Assembly (NCBI GenBank): GCA_031285565.1 | Contig: JAITVY010000058.1 | Span: 29,275 to 93,274, forward strand | Origin: Tannerella sp. | Lineage (GTDB): Bacteria > Bacteroidota > Bacteroidia > Bacteroidales > Tannerellaceae | Reading direction: 5' to 3' | DNA: 64,000 bases | Shown: positions 7,215 to 16,043 of the stretch, piece by piece | Layout: every line of letters begins with the position of its first letter | Position numbering within the stretch: the first letter of the stretch is position 1 | Notes under the pieces: model-generated | The model's input: only the letters and a program-made list of their open reading frames with translations | Told to the model about the DNA's origin: nothing | Databases searched by the model: none | Translations under genes and position numbers: made by a program

Positions 7215-9944
7215 ATGTCAAACAAACTTCTTATTGCTTTATTACTTTCTATTGCATTTTCTGTATCAATAATACCACTTCAGGCACAAAACATACAGAA
7301 TCCTGTACTGTCCGGAGTGGCAGATGCCGGAGTAATCAAATTTAACGGGAAATATTATATCGGTGGAGTGTTCACAAATGGTGATTTTTATATATCAAAA
7401 GATCTTACGAACTGGACAGGTCCCGTTCATGTAATTGATATGGACAATGAATGGACTGCCGGGACAGGTGCTAAAAATAACCAGATCCATGCAAACGATA
7501 TGATTTACCTGAATGGTAAATTCCACCTGTACTGGTCTGTCAATCACTGGGGAAAAGACAAACACATAGTACATATTGCACATGCAGAGTCTGATAGTAT
7601 ATTGGGTTCCTACCATGAACCCATAAAAGACACCTGGATGGATAACCGGATCGACCCCCATGTATTCAAAGACGATGACGGCAAACTCTATATGTATATG
7701 GTACGGTTTACCGACGGCAATACGATTTGGGTTCGTCCGATGAAAGATCCTTACACTTTCGATGGACATCCTTTCTGTTTGTTTGCCTCGCTTCCGGGCA
7801 CATGGGAAACGATAGACAACCGCGTTGCCGAAGGCCCATGGGTTATCAAATACAGAGGACGTTACTATATGATGTATAATGCAAACCATACCGGAACAGA
7901 TTGGGGAAACTATCAACTGGGTGTATCTGAAGCCGGTTCGCCGCTTTTATTTAATAACGGGAATAAATATCCCTACCCGCTCCTTTTGTCAAACCAAACC
8001 ATCCTGGAAGAAAAATATGCAGATATACTGCGTATTGGAAACGGTTATGATCCTTATTTCAATTATTCCACAGAGCAGCCCCAGGCAAACTGGACAATGC
8101 CCGGATATGACGATTCTGCATGGCAGAAAGGGAAAGGCGGATTTGCATCCGAAGTCATTGCCGGCTCAACGACCCGCCATCAGGGATCCGAATGGAATGC
8201 GCAAAGCCTGTATATCCGGAAAGAATTCGTAACGGATGCAAATACCAGAAACCTGGCTCTACGTTTATTACATGACGGTGATACACGAGTATATCTCAAT
8301 GGGACAATCATCTATGATAAAAAAGGGGCAGACCATTGCATATACAATCTTTCACAGAAAGATAAAGCTCTTCTGAAAAATGGAAAAAACCTGTTGGCCA
8401 TAGAAAGTGCGAAGGGCAGGAAAAATTACCTGAACGTTGCCCTTTTTGATACGAAAAATGAGAAGGCAGACGATATCCTCTATTCGCCCGGGCAACCTAA
8501 TATCGTCCGGGGACCAAACGGTTTCCAATGGTGGCTGGTCTATATGGCAAATAAAAACAGGGAACGGAGAAGCCAGTATATTAACCAAATCCATTTTCAT
8601 AACAAGAAAATGTATGCCGATAATATCAGTTCATCGAAAACGAATGGCTATTTTCCCGAACCGGCAAAAGCGACCTATGCAAATAACCGGGAACAAACAC
8701 TTTCCGGGATTACACAATGGCTTTATCCGCAAAAAGAACAAAGTGCAACCGCCTACTTATTCGAATCGGGTATAAAAACAAATACGAAAGCAGGTGTGAT
8801 AGCATGGTGGCTGGATAATGAAAACTGGCTGAAAATTGGGTTGAATGCAGCAGACAACACCTGGTTTATGGAATTATGTGAGGGCAATGTTCTCAAACAA
8901 CAGGCGTATCCTTTACCTGTAGATTTCAGGTTTGGCGTTTACCATTCGATCAGGGTTGAGAGGAATTATAATGATTTCACAATAAAAATTGATGGAATTC
9001 CTGCACCGGGAATACACTCCATTCAAACACCGTTTGCCGGAAAAGGTATTCCGGGACTGTTTTCGGAAGCAGGTAACAATTCTTTTGAGGGAGTGACCTA
9101 TACAATCGGATGGGATGAATATGATCAGCATATTTCAGCCTGGGGAAATTCACTTTCCAGGGAAAAAATGGCCGGAGAATACCTTGTTACAGACAATGGG
9201 CTTCATACGATTTCCGATGAATTCAAGGCATTTAAAGGGGACCTATTAACCCGGTATGAATTCACAACCCAGATTACCAACGAAGAGGGTAAAGGTAAAA
9301 CCGGCGCTTATCCTGTCTATATTGATAATAAAAATTATGTAAAAGTTGTATTTGATTATGATGCACAAAAAATCGGAGTGACACGGATAGCCAATGGGAA
9401 AAGTGTATTTTCTGAAAATTATAAACCGGAGAACTGGAAAACACACTATGCAGACATAAAATATACTGATTTTATAGAAAAAGGATATACTTTTGATGTG
9501 CCGGTATGGATAGATGGTATCATGCTAAACCGCCAGGCATATGGTAACAATGACCTTTTTGTAGATGATATGTTTGAAAAAGTGTATGCTGAATATAAGC
9601 AGGACGGGAAGTGGCTTCCCGCACCGGTCAGTACAGTAAAAAACGCGGACAATCCTTTTTATAATGAAGCTATATTCTCACATCCTGTAAAAACCGCAGC
9701 TTTGCGGTTCACCAACAAAGATGCCGAGGATCAAAATCCTTATATTTATAAAATACGGATAAAAGAACTTTTTAAAGATTCTTATAACATCAGATGTGCA
9801 AAATCTGACAATCAACTCTTGTTATTCATTGATGGAGTGCAATTCTGTACTTTGCCTATCGACAATAATCCGGCACAGGTCGGTTTATTTTCCGAACAGG
9901 CAAACTCATCTTTTAACGGTATTTTAAGGTACCATACTCCATAA
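7215..9944 (+). CDS. Secreted GH43-family glycoside hydrolase with an inserted jelly-roll domain and C-terminal beta-sandwich modules
   Basis: 909 residues with a cleavable signal peptide (1-25, ending LQAQ) and no lipobox. The five-bladed GH43 propeller starts at about 28; the likely catalytic triad is Asp37 (GVADAGVIKF), the pKa-setting Asp147 (RIDPHVFKDDDGK) and the acid Glu206 (VAEGPWVIKYRG). After about residue 280 the fold is interrupted by about 135 residues that look like a GH2-type sugar-binding jelly roll (DDSAWQKGKGGF ... LYIRKEFV ... LRLLHDGDTRVYLNG). The propeller then resumes (PNIVRGPNGFQWWLVYMANKN, about 425-470). The last 420 residues hold beta-sandwich modules of the GH43 C-terminal type (about 500-660 and 690-909). 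Likely an exo- or endo-acting arabinofuranosidase, xylosidase or galactosidase in the periplasm; substrate undetermined. Confidence 0.85.
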   Translation: MSNKLLIALLLSIAFSVSIIPLQAQNIQNPVLSGVADAGVIKFNGKYYIGGVFTNGDFYISKDLTNWTGPVHVIDMDNEWTAGTGAKNNQIHANDMIYLNGKFHLYWSVNHWGKDKHIVHIAHAESDSILGSYHEPIKDTWMDNRIDPHVFKDDDGKLYMYMVRFTDGNTIWVRPMKDPYTFDGHPFCLFASLPGTWETIDNRVAEGPWVIKYRGRYYMMYNANHTGTDWGNYQLGVSEAGSPLLFNNGNKYPYPLLLSNQTILEEKYADILRIGNGYDPYFNYSTEQPQANWTMPGYDDSAWQKGKGGFASEVIAGSTTRHQGSEWNAQSLYIRKEFVTDANTRNLALRLLHDGDTRVYLNGTIIYDKKGADHCIYNLSQKDKALLKNGKNLLAIESAKGRKNYLNVALFDTKNEKADDILYSPGQPNIVRGPNGFQWWLVYMANKNRERRSQYINQIHFHNKKMYADNISSSKTNGYFPEPAKATYANNREQTLSGITQWLYPQKEQSATAYLFESGIKTNTKAGVIAWWLDNENWLKIGLNAADNTWFMELCEGNVLKQQAYPLPVDFRFGVYHSIRVERNYNDFTIKIDGIPAPGIHSIQTPFAGKGIPGLFSEAGNNSFEGVTYTIGWDEYDQHISAWGNSLSREKMAGEYLVTDNGLHTISDEFKAFKGDLLTRYEFTTQITNEEGKGKTGAYPVYIDNKNYVKVVFDYDAQKIGVTRIANGKSVFSENYKPENWKTHYADIKYTDFIEKGYTFDVPVWIDGIMLNRQAYGNNDLFVDDMFEKVYAEYKQDGKWLPAPVSTVKNADNPFYNEAIFSHPVKTAALRFTNKDAEDQNPYIYKIRIKELFKDSYNIRCAKSDNQLLLFIDGVQFCTLPIDNNPAQVGLFSEQANSSFNGILRYHTP

Positions 9945-9959
9945 ACTAAAAAAATCAAT

Positions 9960-10913
9960 ATGAAGAAGTATATTTTTCTATTTCTCCCTATATTCGTCTT
10001 CCTCAGTTGTAAGCAGGCCGCGAATATGGATAATAATACGGAAGTGACAGACCAACTGGTTCCTTTTGGGGATCCCTTTATAATGCTCTATGACAATATG
10101 TATTACGCATATGGAACCCATGCTGATGACGGGATTGAAGTATATATGTCGCCAGACCTTCTCACATGGCAGAAAAGCGAACAACCGGCCCTGCATAAAA
10201 ATGACACCTGGGCCGACCGCTGGTTTTGGGCACCCGAAGTATACTATGTGAATGATAAGTTTTACATGTATTTTTCAGCAGATGAACATATTTCAGTTGC
10301 CGTATCCGATTCACCTTTAGGCCCTTTCAGGCAAACAATCAAAAAACCGATGCTTGAAGGAGAAAAGGGTATTGATAACTCTTTATTCATCGATGAAGAC
10401 GGTAAAGCATATCTTTATTTCGACCGTTTTAATGACGGATTGAATATTTGGGTTGCCGAACTGGAAGATGACCTGCAAACGATCAAAGAAAATACAATGC
10501 AGAAATGTATCCATGTCTCCCAGGAATGGGAAGAAGTATGGCCGCGTGTAAATGAAGGCGCTTTTGTCTTAAAATATAAAGACAAGTATTACATGACCTA
10601 TTCAGCCAACAGTTATGAAAGTCCGTTTTACGGAATCGGATATGCTACAGCAGATTCGCCTTTAGGTCCATGGACTAAATATGATAAAAATCCGATTTAT
10701 CAAAAGCCTGACACCTTAGTCGGGATCGGACATAGCGCCATGTTTACAGATAAGGAGGGCAAATTGAAAATTGTATTCCATGCCCATCATAACCGGGAAA
10801 ACATCCATCCGCGCAATATGAATATTGCAGATGTATCATTCACTGATGATGAAGTGCCGGTAATGCAGATTACAGGCAAAATTCTTCGCCCGACTTTAAA
10901 GGATTCAAAATAA
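9960..10913 (+). CDS. GH43-family glycoside hydrolase, lipoprotein, single domain
   Basis: 317 residues. Lipobox FLSC gives Cys17 as the lipid anchor. The rest is one GH43 five-bladed propeller: catalytic base Asp38 (PFGDPFIMLYDNMYY), second Asp139 (GIDNSLFIDEDGKAYLYFD) and general acid Glu199 (RVNEGAFVLKYKDKYYMTYSAN), with the family-typical APEVYY and SDSPLGPF motifs between. It follows the larger GH43 by 15 bases and shares its operon. The short form is typical of GH43 subfamilies acting as arabinofuranosidase or galactosidase; the exact activity cannot be read from the sequence. Confidence 0.88.
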   Translation: MKKYIFLFLPIFVFLSCKQAANMDNNTEVTDQLVPFGDPFIMLYDNMYYAYGTHADDGIEVYMSPDLLTWQKSEQPALHKNDTWADRWFWAPEVYYVNDKFYMYFSADEHISVAVSDSPLGPFRQTIKKPMLEGEKGIDNSLFIDEDGKAYLYFDRFNDGLNIWVAELEDDLQTIKENTMQKCIHVSQEWEEVWPRVNEGAFVLKYKDKYYMTYSANSYESPFYGIGYATADSPLGPWTKYDKNPIYQKPDTLVGIGHSAMFTDKEGKLKIVFHAHHNRENIHPRNMNIADVSFTDDEVPVMQITGKILRPTLKDSK

Positions 10914-10932
10914 TTATATAAAATATTATCAC

Positions 10933-12945
10933 ATGAGAAAGTTATTTTTACCAGCCGTCTTGATATGCAGTTTATGCTTCCTGACGAATGCAGCAGAAAA
11001 ACAATTATCGAGTAGTATATCTATTAAAGCGCCCGGGAATAAAGCAATTACCTATGCGTTGAAATCCGATAATAACGGAAACCTGACAGCTCAGGAAAAG
11101 CTGCCTTTAACAATTGAGCAGAAAATAACCGAGACAGACGGACATACACGTATATCGGTGGCATTAACAGCACAGGAAACAGTGTATTATAACTTCGGAC
11201 AGATTTATTCATTGCCGGAGATGCTGCATGACGATTGTGAGTTTTATATGCCGGGCTTCTGGTATCATCGTAATATGCGCTCGCCCAAAGAAGCGCCCTC
11301 TTTTCATACCAGCGACAGCTGGCAGGTAAGGGAAGACCGCCTGAGTACACCTCTCACCGGGGTTTATAATAATAAGACCGGGGATTATTATACGGTATTA
11401 AGAGAAGACAGGTTTGCTGATGAATGTTTGGCTCAACATACATCGGGAGAGATAATCCTCTCAGGTAAAACGTCCATTGGTTTTACCGGCTTCCGTAATA
11501 TAGAAGGTAATTCTGCATTAGTGTTCGGTTTTCCTTATCATGAGGCTCCGAAGACTTATATCCGTAAGTTAACATTAATACCTCCCGCACAGGCTTTTGA
11601 GAAACTGGAAAAAGGAGAAAGGCGTCAGCTTACATGGGAAGTATGCAAAAGCAATGCAACAAACTACGCCGGCTTCGTAACGGATGTATGGAACTATTCT
11701 TTTGATAAACTCAGCCCGAAAACAGTCGATACAGGATATGACACCGGTAAAGCAAAAGAGGTGCTGTCAAATTTCTTTGTAGAAAGTTATGTGGATAAAT
11801 ATGATTTGAAATATTATTCAGGAGTACATATGCGCACGGATGATTGTATGAGTACAGGTTCTGTTGAAGTTGGTTTTGTCGGCCGTGTATTATTGAATGC
11901 ATTCAATGCACTGGAATATGGCGAAGCAAACAACCGTGCCAACCTGATTAAAAGCGCTAATGCGATTTTCGACAGCTATTTATTACACGGATTCACGCCG
12001 AATGGTTTCTTCCGCGAGTTTGTAGATTATACCCACAACAACGAAACGGATATTTATAGTATTCGCCGCCAGTCTGAAGCGACATTTGCAGTTCTTAACT
12101 ATCTGCAATATGAGAAATCAAAAGGCCGGAAACACCCGGAATGGGAAACGAAGACAAAACAGATCCTCGATAACTTTCTGAAAGTGCAAAAAGAAGATGG
12201 AAGTTTTCCCCGTAAATTCAAAGATAATTTTGAGGTTGCAGATATCTCAGGCGGAAGCACCCCATCGGCAACATTGCCATTGACAATGGCTTATTCTTAT
12301 TTCAAGAATAAAAACTACCTGGAAAGCGCTAAGAAAACAGCTGTATACCTGGAAAAAGAGCTCATTTCCAAATCCGATTATTTTTCGTCGACATTAGATG
12401 CTAACTGCGAAGATAAAGAATCATCGCTTTATGCTTCTACCGCACTATATTACCTCTCGTTTGTGACCAAAGGGAAAGAGCGGGAACATTATATTGATTT
12501 ATGTAAAGAAGCGGCTTATTTTTGCCTGTCATGGTATTATATGTGGGACGTTCCTTTCGCACAGGGACAAATGCTGGGCGACGTAGGACTTAAATCGCGC
12601 GGCTGGGGAAACGTATCCGTAGAAAACAATCATATTGATGTTTTCATCTTCGAATTTGCAACTATACTGGATTGGTTGGCAAAGGAACGTAATGAGCCTC
12701 GTTTCACCGGTTTTTCATCGGTAATCAAAACCTCCATGCTTCAGTTAATGCCGGTAAAAGGACACATGTTCGATATCGCCAAAACCGGCTACTATCCGGA
12801 AGTAGTACAACATACAAACTGGGATTACGGCAAGAATGGAAAAGGTTTTTATAATGACATTTTTGCTCCGGGATGGACTGTTGCATCACTTTGGCAAATG
12901 TTATCTCCAGATCGCGTATCCGATTATTTCAAGGCTGCGAAATAA
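10933..12945 (+). CDS. Secreted protein with an (alpha/alpha)6-barrel-like C-terminal half, probable glycan-active enzyme of unassigned family
   Basis: 670 residues with an N-terminal signal peptide (1-20, LTNAAEKQ). Residues about 25-235 are beta-rich (SSSISIKAPGNKAITYALKSD; VYYNFGQIYSLPEML; DCEFYMPGFWYHRN). From about 290 to the end there are repeated helical hairpins with the look of six-hairpin glycosidases (VGRVLLNAFNALEYG, LLHGFTPNGFFREFVDYTHNNETDIYSIRRQSEATFAVLNYLQY, VQKEDGSFPRKFKD, YASTALYYLSFV, WYYMWDVPFAQGQMLGDVGLKSRGWG, ENNHIDVFIFEFATILDWLA). Such folds serve glycosidases and lyases, with acidic or His residues in the barrel mouth as catalysts. I cannot name the family. It is last in the PUL 1 operon, 19 bases after the GH43 lipoprotein. 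Confidence 0.7.
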   Translation: MRKLFLPAVLICSLCFLTNAAEKQLSSSISIKAPGNKAITYALKSDNNGNLTAQEKLPLTIEQKITETDGHTRISVALTAQETVYYNFGQIYSLPEMLHDDCEFYMPGFWYHRNMRSPKEAPSFHTSDSWQVREDRLSTPLTGVYNNKTGDYYTVLREDRFADECLAQHTSGEIILSGKTSIGFTGFRNIEGNSALVFGFPYHEAPKTYIRKLTLIPPAQAFEKLEKGERRQLTWEVCKSNATNYAGFVTDVWNYSFDKLSPKTVDTGYDTGKAKEVLSNFFVESYVDKYDLKYYSGVHMRTDDCMSTGSVEVGFVGRVLLNAFNALEYGEANNRANLIKSANAIFDSYLLHGFTPNGFFREFVDYTHNNETDIYSIRRQSEATFAVLNYLQYEKSKGRKHPEWETKTKQILDNFLKVQKEDGSFPRKFKDNFEVADISGGSTPSATLPLTMAYSYFKNKNYLESAKKTAVYLEKELISKSDYFSSTLDANCEDKESSLYASTALYYLSFVTKGKEREHYIDLCKEAAYFCLSWYYMWDVPFAQGQMLGDVGLKSRGWGNVSVENNHIDVFIFEFATILDWLAKERNEPRFTGFSSVIKTSMLQLMPVKGHMFDIAKTGYYPEVVQHTNWDYGKNGKGFYNDIFAPGWTVASLWQMLSPDRVSDYFKAAK

Positions 12946-12961
12946 TCTCTAACCAGACAGA

Positions 12962-12999
12962 AGAGGAATGGCAAGCATATAAGCGATCGTCATTCCTCT
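12962..12999. terminator. Convergent hairpin at the end of PUL 1
   Basis: AGAGGAATG (12962-12970) pairs with CATTCCTCT (12991-12999); no U-tract follows. The word CGATCGTCAT is also directly repeated at 12983 and 13003. It separates the PUL 1 operon from the convergent regulator gene. Confidence 0.4.
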
Positions 13000-13082
13000 C
13001 TTCGATCGTCATCGCATAAAAAACATAGATTACATTGTGGATATGGCCGATTTTCAATTTACATGAGGACAGAATACTCAGA

Positions 13083-15596
13083 TTATGATATCAGTTCCGC
13101 CATTTTCTTCCCATAAGCATTTCCCGTTAATTGTTTATATTCAGTTATAAAAAGTAGATATTTACGCTTTGCTTCATCCTTTCTATTCAATTTAACCAAC
13201 GAGTTTATAATGAAATACAATGCGTGTTCATTGGCCGGATCAATATTAAGAATACTTTCGCTTAACAAAACAGATATCTGGTATTTTTCACTTTTATAAC
13301 TATTATCCGCTTCTAGCAAAAGAAACGGCTCCAGTTCTTTTTCTACAGAAGCTTTAAAAGAATCAAAAAATTCATCATCTAATGATTTCAAAAACTTGCC
13401 GCGAGATACGATGTTTACAAACTCAGACAAATCATCATCCGCATTTTTTTTGTTAATAATATCCAGGCAACGCATATAATCACAATAACATGTATCTTCT
13501 TTGAGAATCCGGTATCTGCCCTTATCATAAACAAGGCTAAGTCCTTCCAGTTCACTGAGAATCTTTCGTAGATTATTCAATGTAACCCCTCTGGAATTTT
13601 TAACCTTATCTTCCAGTTTATCCGGCCATAACTGTTCGCTCAGGTCACGGGAAGTAATCCCGTTCTTCTGATTACTATTCAGAAGTATCAAAAGGAAAGC
13701 CTGCCTCAACTTCGCACTAAGCATATAAGTTATATTTCTGTTCTTCCGGTCGAATACAGACAATTCGCCAAACAAATAAATGGAATTCGGTACAGAAATG
13801 TCCGACTGTGAATCAGATACTTTTATTACCGAAATTTCAGAATCATCATTGATAACGTCCGGCATATCTACCCTACTTTTTTTTCTTCTGATACTCCTTA
13901 CTATCAGAAACGCTGCGACTAATAGAAGAATGATCAACAGGCAAACGATAATATATTTAACCGGACCTTTACCGGATTTATAGTATAACAGATCATTTTG
14001 GGTTGCAGGCGGACACAGCAGGGAATATAATTTCATTCCGGATGCAATATCATCATTTTCAAACTCCTGTACAATACTGTACAATTCATTGGAGTGTTGA
14101 TCAAAATACAGATTTGCATGTGTTGTTATTTTTTCCGAGACAATAGGCATTGAATCTCCCAGCATAAGAAAACTTCCGTCATCTATAGAAAAACGATACA
14201 ACTTTAGCAATGAATGAGAAAAGTGTTCCGGATAACATAAGGCATAAAAGGTGCTATCGTCTGCAAGAACCATATTCCGTACAGGAACCATATTTTCTTT
14301 TTCCCAGGGTATTTCCCACATTTTCCGAACAACTCCGCTATCAAGGTCTACCGAATACAAGTCGTAATAATAGATTCTACCGACCGACTGATATCCTGAT
14401 TCATTTCCCATCCCTCCGAACAGATAAAGTGTTTTCCCTGATGAGGAACATCCCATGGAAGAAAAATAGCGCGGTGTAATCCGGTCTCCACGTAATTCGA
14501 GGGTATCCCATTTATTCAGATCCAATTTATACACATAAAGTTTGTCACTGTAAAGACCATTTCCAAATCCGCCGAATATAAAATAAGACCGGCTTTCCTG
14601 GTCAAAATGATTACTATGATGATGCAGTTGTATCGGTAGAACATCTGTAGAAAGTGCAGTCCATTGATAGGTATTAAGATCCAGATAAGAAATAGTTGTG
14701 CTTCCGGCAGATTCCACAGATACTTCATAAACATAGATCCTGTTATTCTCCCTATCCAGAAAATTAGTACCCAAAAACATCTGCATCGGACATTTATTTG
14801 CATATCTTCGGGAAAGCGTTTCTTTTGTCCCGATGTTATAAATAATTATTGAATCCTCATTAAAATAATAAACATCTTCCGTATCCGGATTGAAATTTGA
14901 ACCTGCTGTTTTCCCTGAAGAAAAAGAAGGTCCGAAAGCCCAGTAGTAAGCAGAGTTAATAAGCCATACCGGGTTATCAACATGTCCGGTAATTTTTTTA
15001 TTGCAATCATGAACATCTTCGCCATCGCTCTCATTTAACGGAAAGAAAAAGTTTTTCCTGTTTTCATCATTAACTTTTAAATTCCGAAGTCCGTATGTAA
15101 GGATATCAATCACATGTTCACTCTTCCCGAAATGGATTACCGGCGACCATTGCTCTTCCAGATCCAGTCCTTTTGCTGTAAAACGTTCATCATTTATATA
15201 GAGTACGACTGAATCATTAATCAAATCAAAATCAAGGCATAGCTGTAGCCAATGGCTTTCACTGATTAACATTTGTTTTACCGGCGCTTCTATCAATATA
15301 TTTTTGCCTTCATGATTCAACGTAAAGACCAGTGATTCGCCGTTACCATCATACAATAAATTATATGTAGAATTGGTTTCTTCATTCATTATCCTCATGA
15401 CATATCCGATGTTCCCTATAGGAGCAATCTCGAAATCAATCTTCAAACGATTATCAAAAACCGGTTTTACATTATTAAAAACACAATACGTGGAACGGTC
15501 CTCAATCAAATAATCATTTCCTTTTATCAGAAGTCCTTCAGAACGACATGTGACAGATATACATATATAAATCAAGACCAAACTAAACCGTAGCAT
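13083..15596 (-). CDS. Membrane-spanning SARP-like transcriptional regulator with LamG/Kelch ectodomain (PUL 2 regulator)
   Basis: 837 residues from ATG 15596, chosen because it opens directly into a signal peptide (MLRFSLVLIYICISVTC); an in-frame ATG at 15710 would add 38 residues without signal-peptide character and sits just after a U-tract. Order of domains: LamG/concanavalin-like sandwich (about 20-200), Kelch/galactose-oxidase-type propeller (about 230-530; YFIFGGFGNGLYSDKLYVYKL and LYLFGGMGNESG are clear Kelch strands), one transmembrane helix (about 545-570, YIIVCLLIILLLVAAFLIV) followed by basic residues RRKKSR, a winged-helix domain of the OmpR/SARP class (about 604-700, LRQAFLLILLNSN..GITSRDLSEQLWPD....RGVTLNNLRKIL), and a BTAD/TPR-like helical end (about 700-837). 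There is no kinase or receiver, so it should work as a ToxR-like one-component sensor. It is divergent from GH92 and probably controls PUL 2. Confidence 0.8.
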   Translation of the reverse strand: MLRFSLVLIYICISVTCRSEGLLIKGNDYLIEDRSTYCVFNNVKPVFDNRLKIDFEIAPIGNIGYVMRIMNEETNSTYNLLYDGNGESLVFTLNHEGKNILIEAPVKQMLISESHWLQLCLDFDLINDSVVLYINDERFTAKGLDLEEQWSPVIHFGKSEHVIDILTYGLRNLKVNDENRKNFFFPLNESDGEDVHDCNKKITGHVDNPVWLINSAYYWAFGPSFSSGKTAGSNFNPDTEDVYYFNEDSIIIYNIGTKETLSRRYANKCPMQMFLGTNFLDRENNRIYVYEVSVESAGSTTISYLDLNTYQWTALSTDVLPIQLHHHSNHFDQESRSYFIFGGFGNGLYSDKLYVYKLDLNKWDTLELRGDRITPRYFSSMGCSSSGKTLYLFGGMGNESGYQSVGRIYYYDLYSVDLDSGVVRKMWEIPWEKENMVPVRNMVLADDSTFYALCYPEHFSHSLLKLYRFSIDDGSFLMLGDSMPIVSEKITTHANLYFDQHSNELYSIVQEFENDDIASGMKLYSLLCPPATQNDLLYYKSGKGPVKYIIVCLLIILLLVAAFLIVRSIRRKKSRVDMPDVINDDSEISVIKVSDSQSDISVPNSIYLFGELSVFDRKNRNITYMLSAKLRQAFLLILLNSNQKNGITSRDLSEQLWPDKLEDKVKNSRGVTLNNLRKILSELEGLSLVYDKGRYRILKEDTCYCDYMRCLDIINKKNADDDLSEFVNIVSRGKFLKSLDDEFFDSFKASVEKELEPFLLLEADNSYKSEKYQISVLLSESILNIDPANEHALYFIINSLVKLNRKDEAKRKYLLFITEYKQLTGNAYGKKMAELIS

Positions 15597-15710
15597 ATCT
15601 AAAATATTTTTTATGTTACAAATCCAAGTACATGACAAAAATTTAAAAGTCAGACCATCTATCAATAGTGCTTTCTCTCTTTTGTCCTGTTTCTTCATAT
15701 TTGCATTCAT

Positions 15711-15905
15711 AAAAAAATGACGTGGACCTTACACGTTCGTAGAAGAGGCACTGGTATACCTGACAGATGAAACGAATAAGCCCACGCCAATACGGCATGA
15801 ACATTACACATTCCACTCGTCTATCTTTTGAAAATTACCAGTTTTCTTCTACGAGAGTAATATGAATGTCATCGTTATATTATAAGTAACGCTTTACTTT
15901 TCTAT
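15711..15905 (-). ncRNA. Candidate structured RNA with 6S-like architecture
   Basis: On the minus strand a -7 box TATCTTTG (15919-15912) is followed by a transcript of about 195 bases ending in a run of seven U. The body folds into one long irregular hairpin: GAC/GTC at the base (15868-15870 with 15719-15721), TTAC/GTAA, a 10-bp helix (15845-15854 with 15737-15746), a 7-bp helix (15836-15842 with 15750-15756), a nearly symmetric bubble of about 9 by 8 bases, then AGAT and ACGA helices and an apical loop. A closing stem, central bubble and terminal stem of 180-200 bases is the 6S RNA plan. Sequence identity to a known 6S RNA was not recognised, so an mRNA leader or another small RNA remains possible. 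Confidence 0.45.
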
Positions 15906-15981
15906 TGTCTACAAAGATATAATTTTTTTTAGTCGTTAACTAAATAAAAAAAACAGAAAAACCACACTTTCATATTACTCT
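15854..15981. repeat. 13-bp perfect inverted repeat flanking the small-RNA promoter
   Basis: AGAGTAATATGAA (15854-15866) and TTCATATTACTCT (15969-15981) are exact reverse complements 102 bases apart. One copy is inside the closing stem of the hairpin RNA, the other upstream of its -7 box and about 150 bases before GH92. Confidence 0.55.
15912..15919 (-). promoter_or_regulatory. -7 element of the candidate small RNA
   Basis: TATCTTTG on the minus strand fits TAnnTTTG and predicts a start near 15905. No clear TTTG at -33. Confidence 0.4.
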
Positions 15982-16043
15982 AAAAACCAGCCATGTTACA
16001 TTTTAATACATTTTTCATCTAAGATTAATAAAAAAGAATAAAA

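Noticed and set aside
13083..15710. Regulator start at ATG 15710
   Set aside because: The first 38 residues lack signal-peptide character and the ATG follows a U-tract ending the hairpin RNA; ATG 15596 opens straight into a signal peptide.
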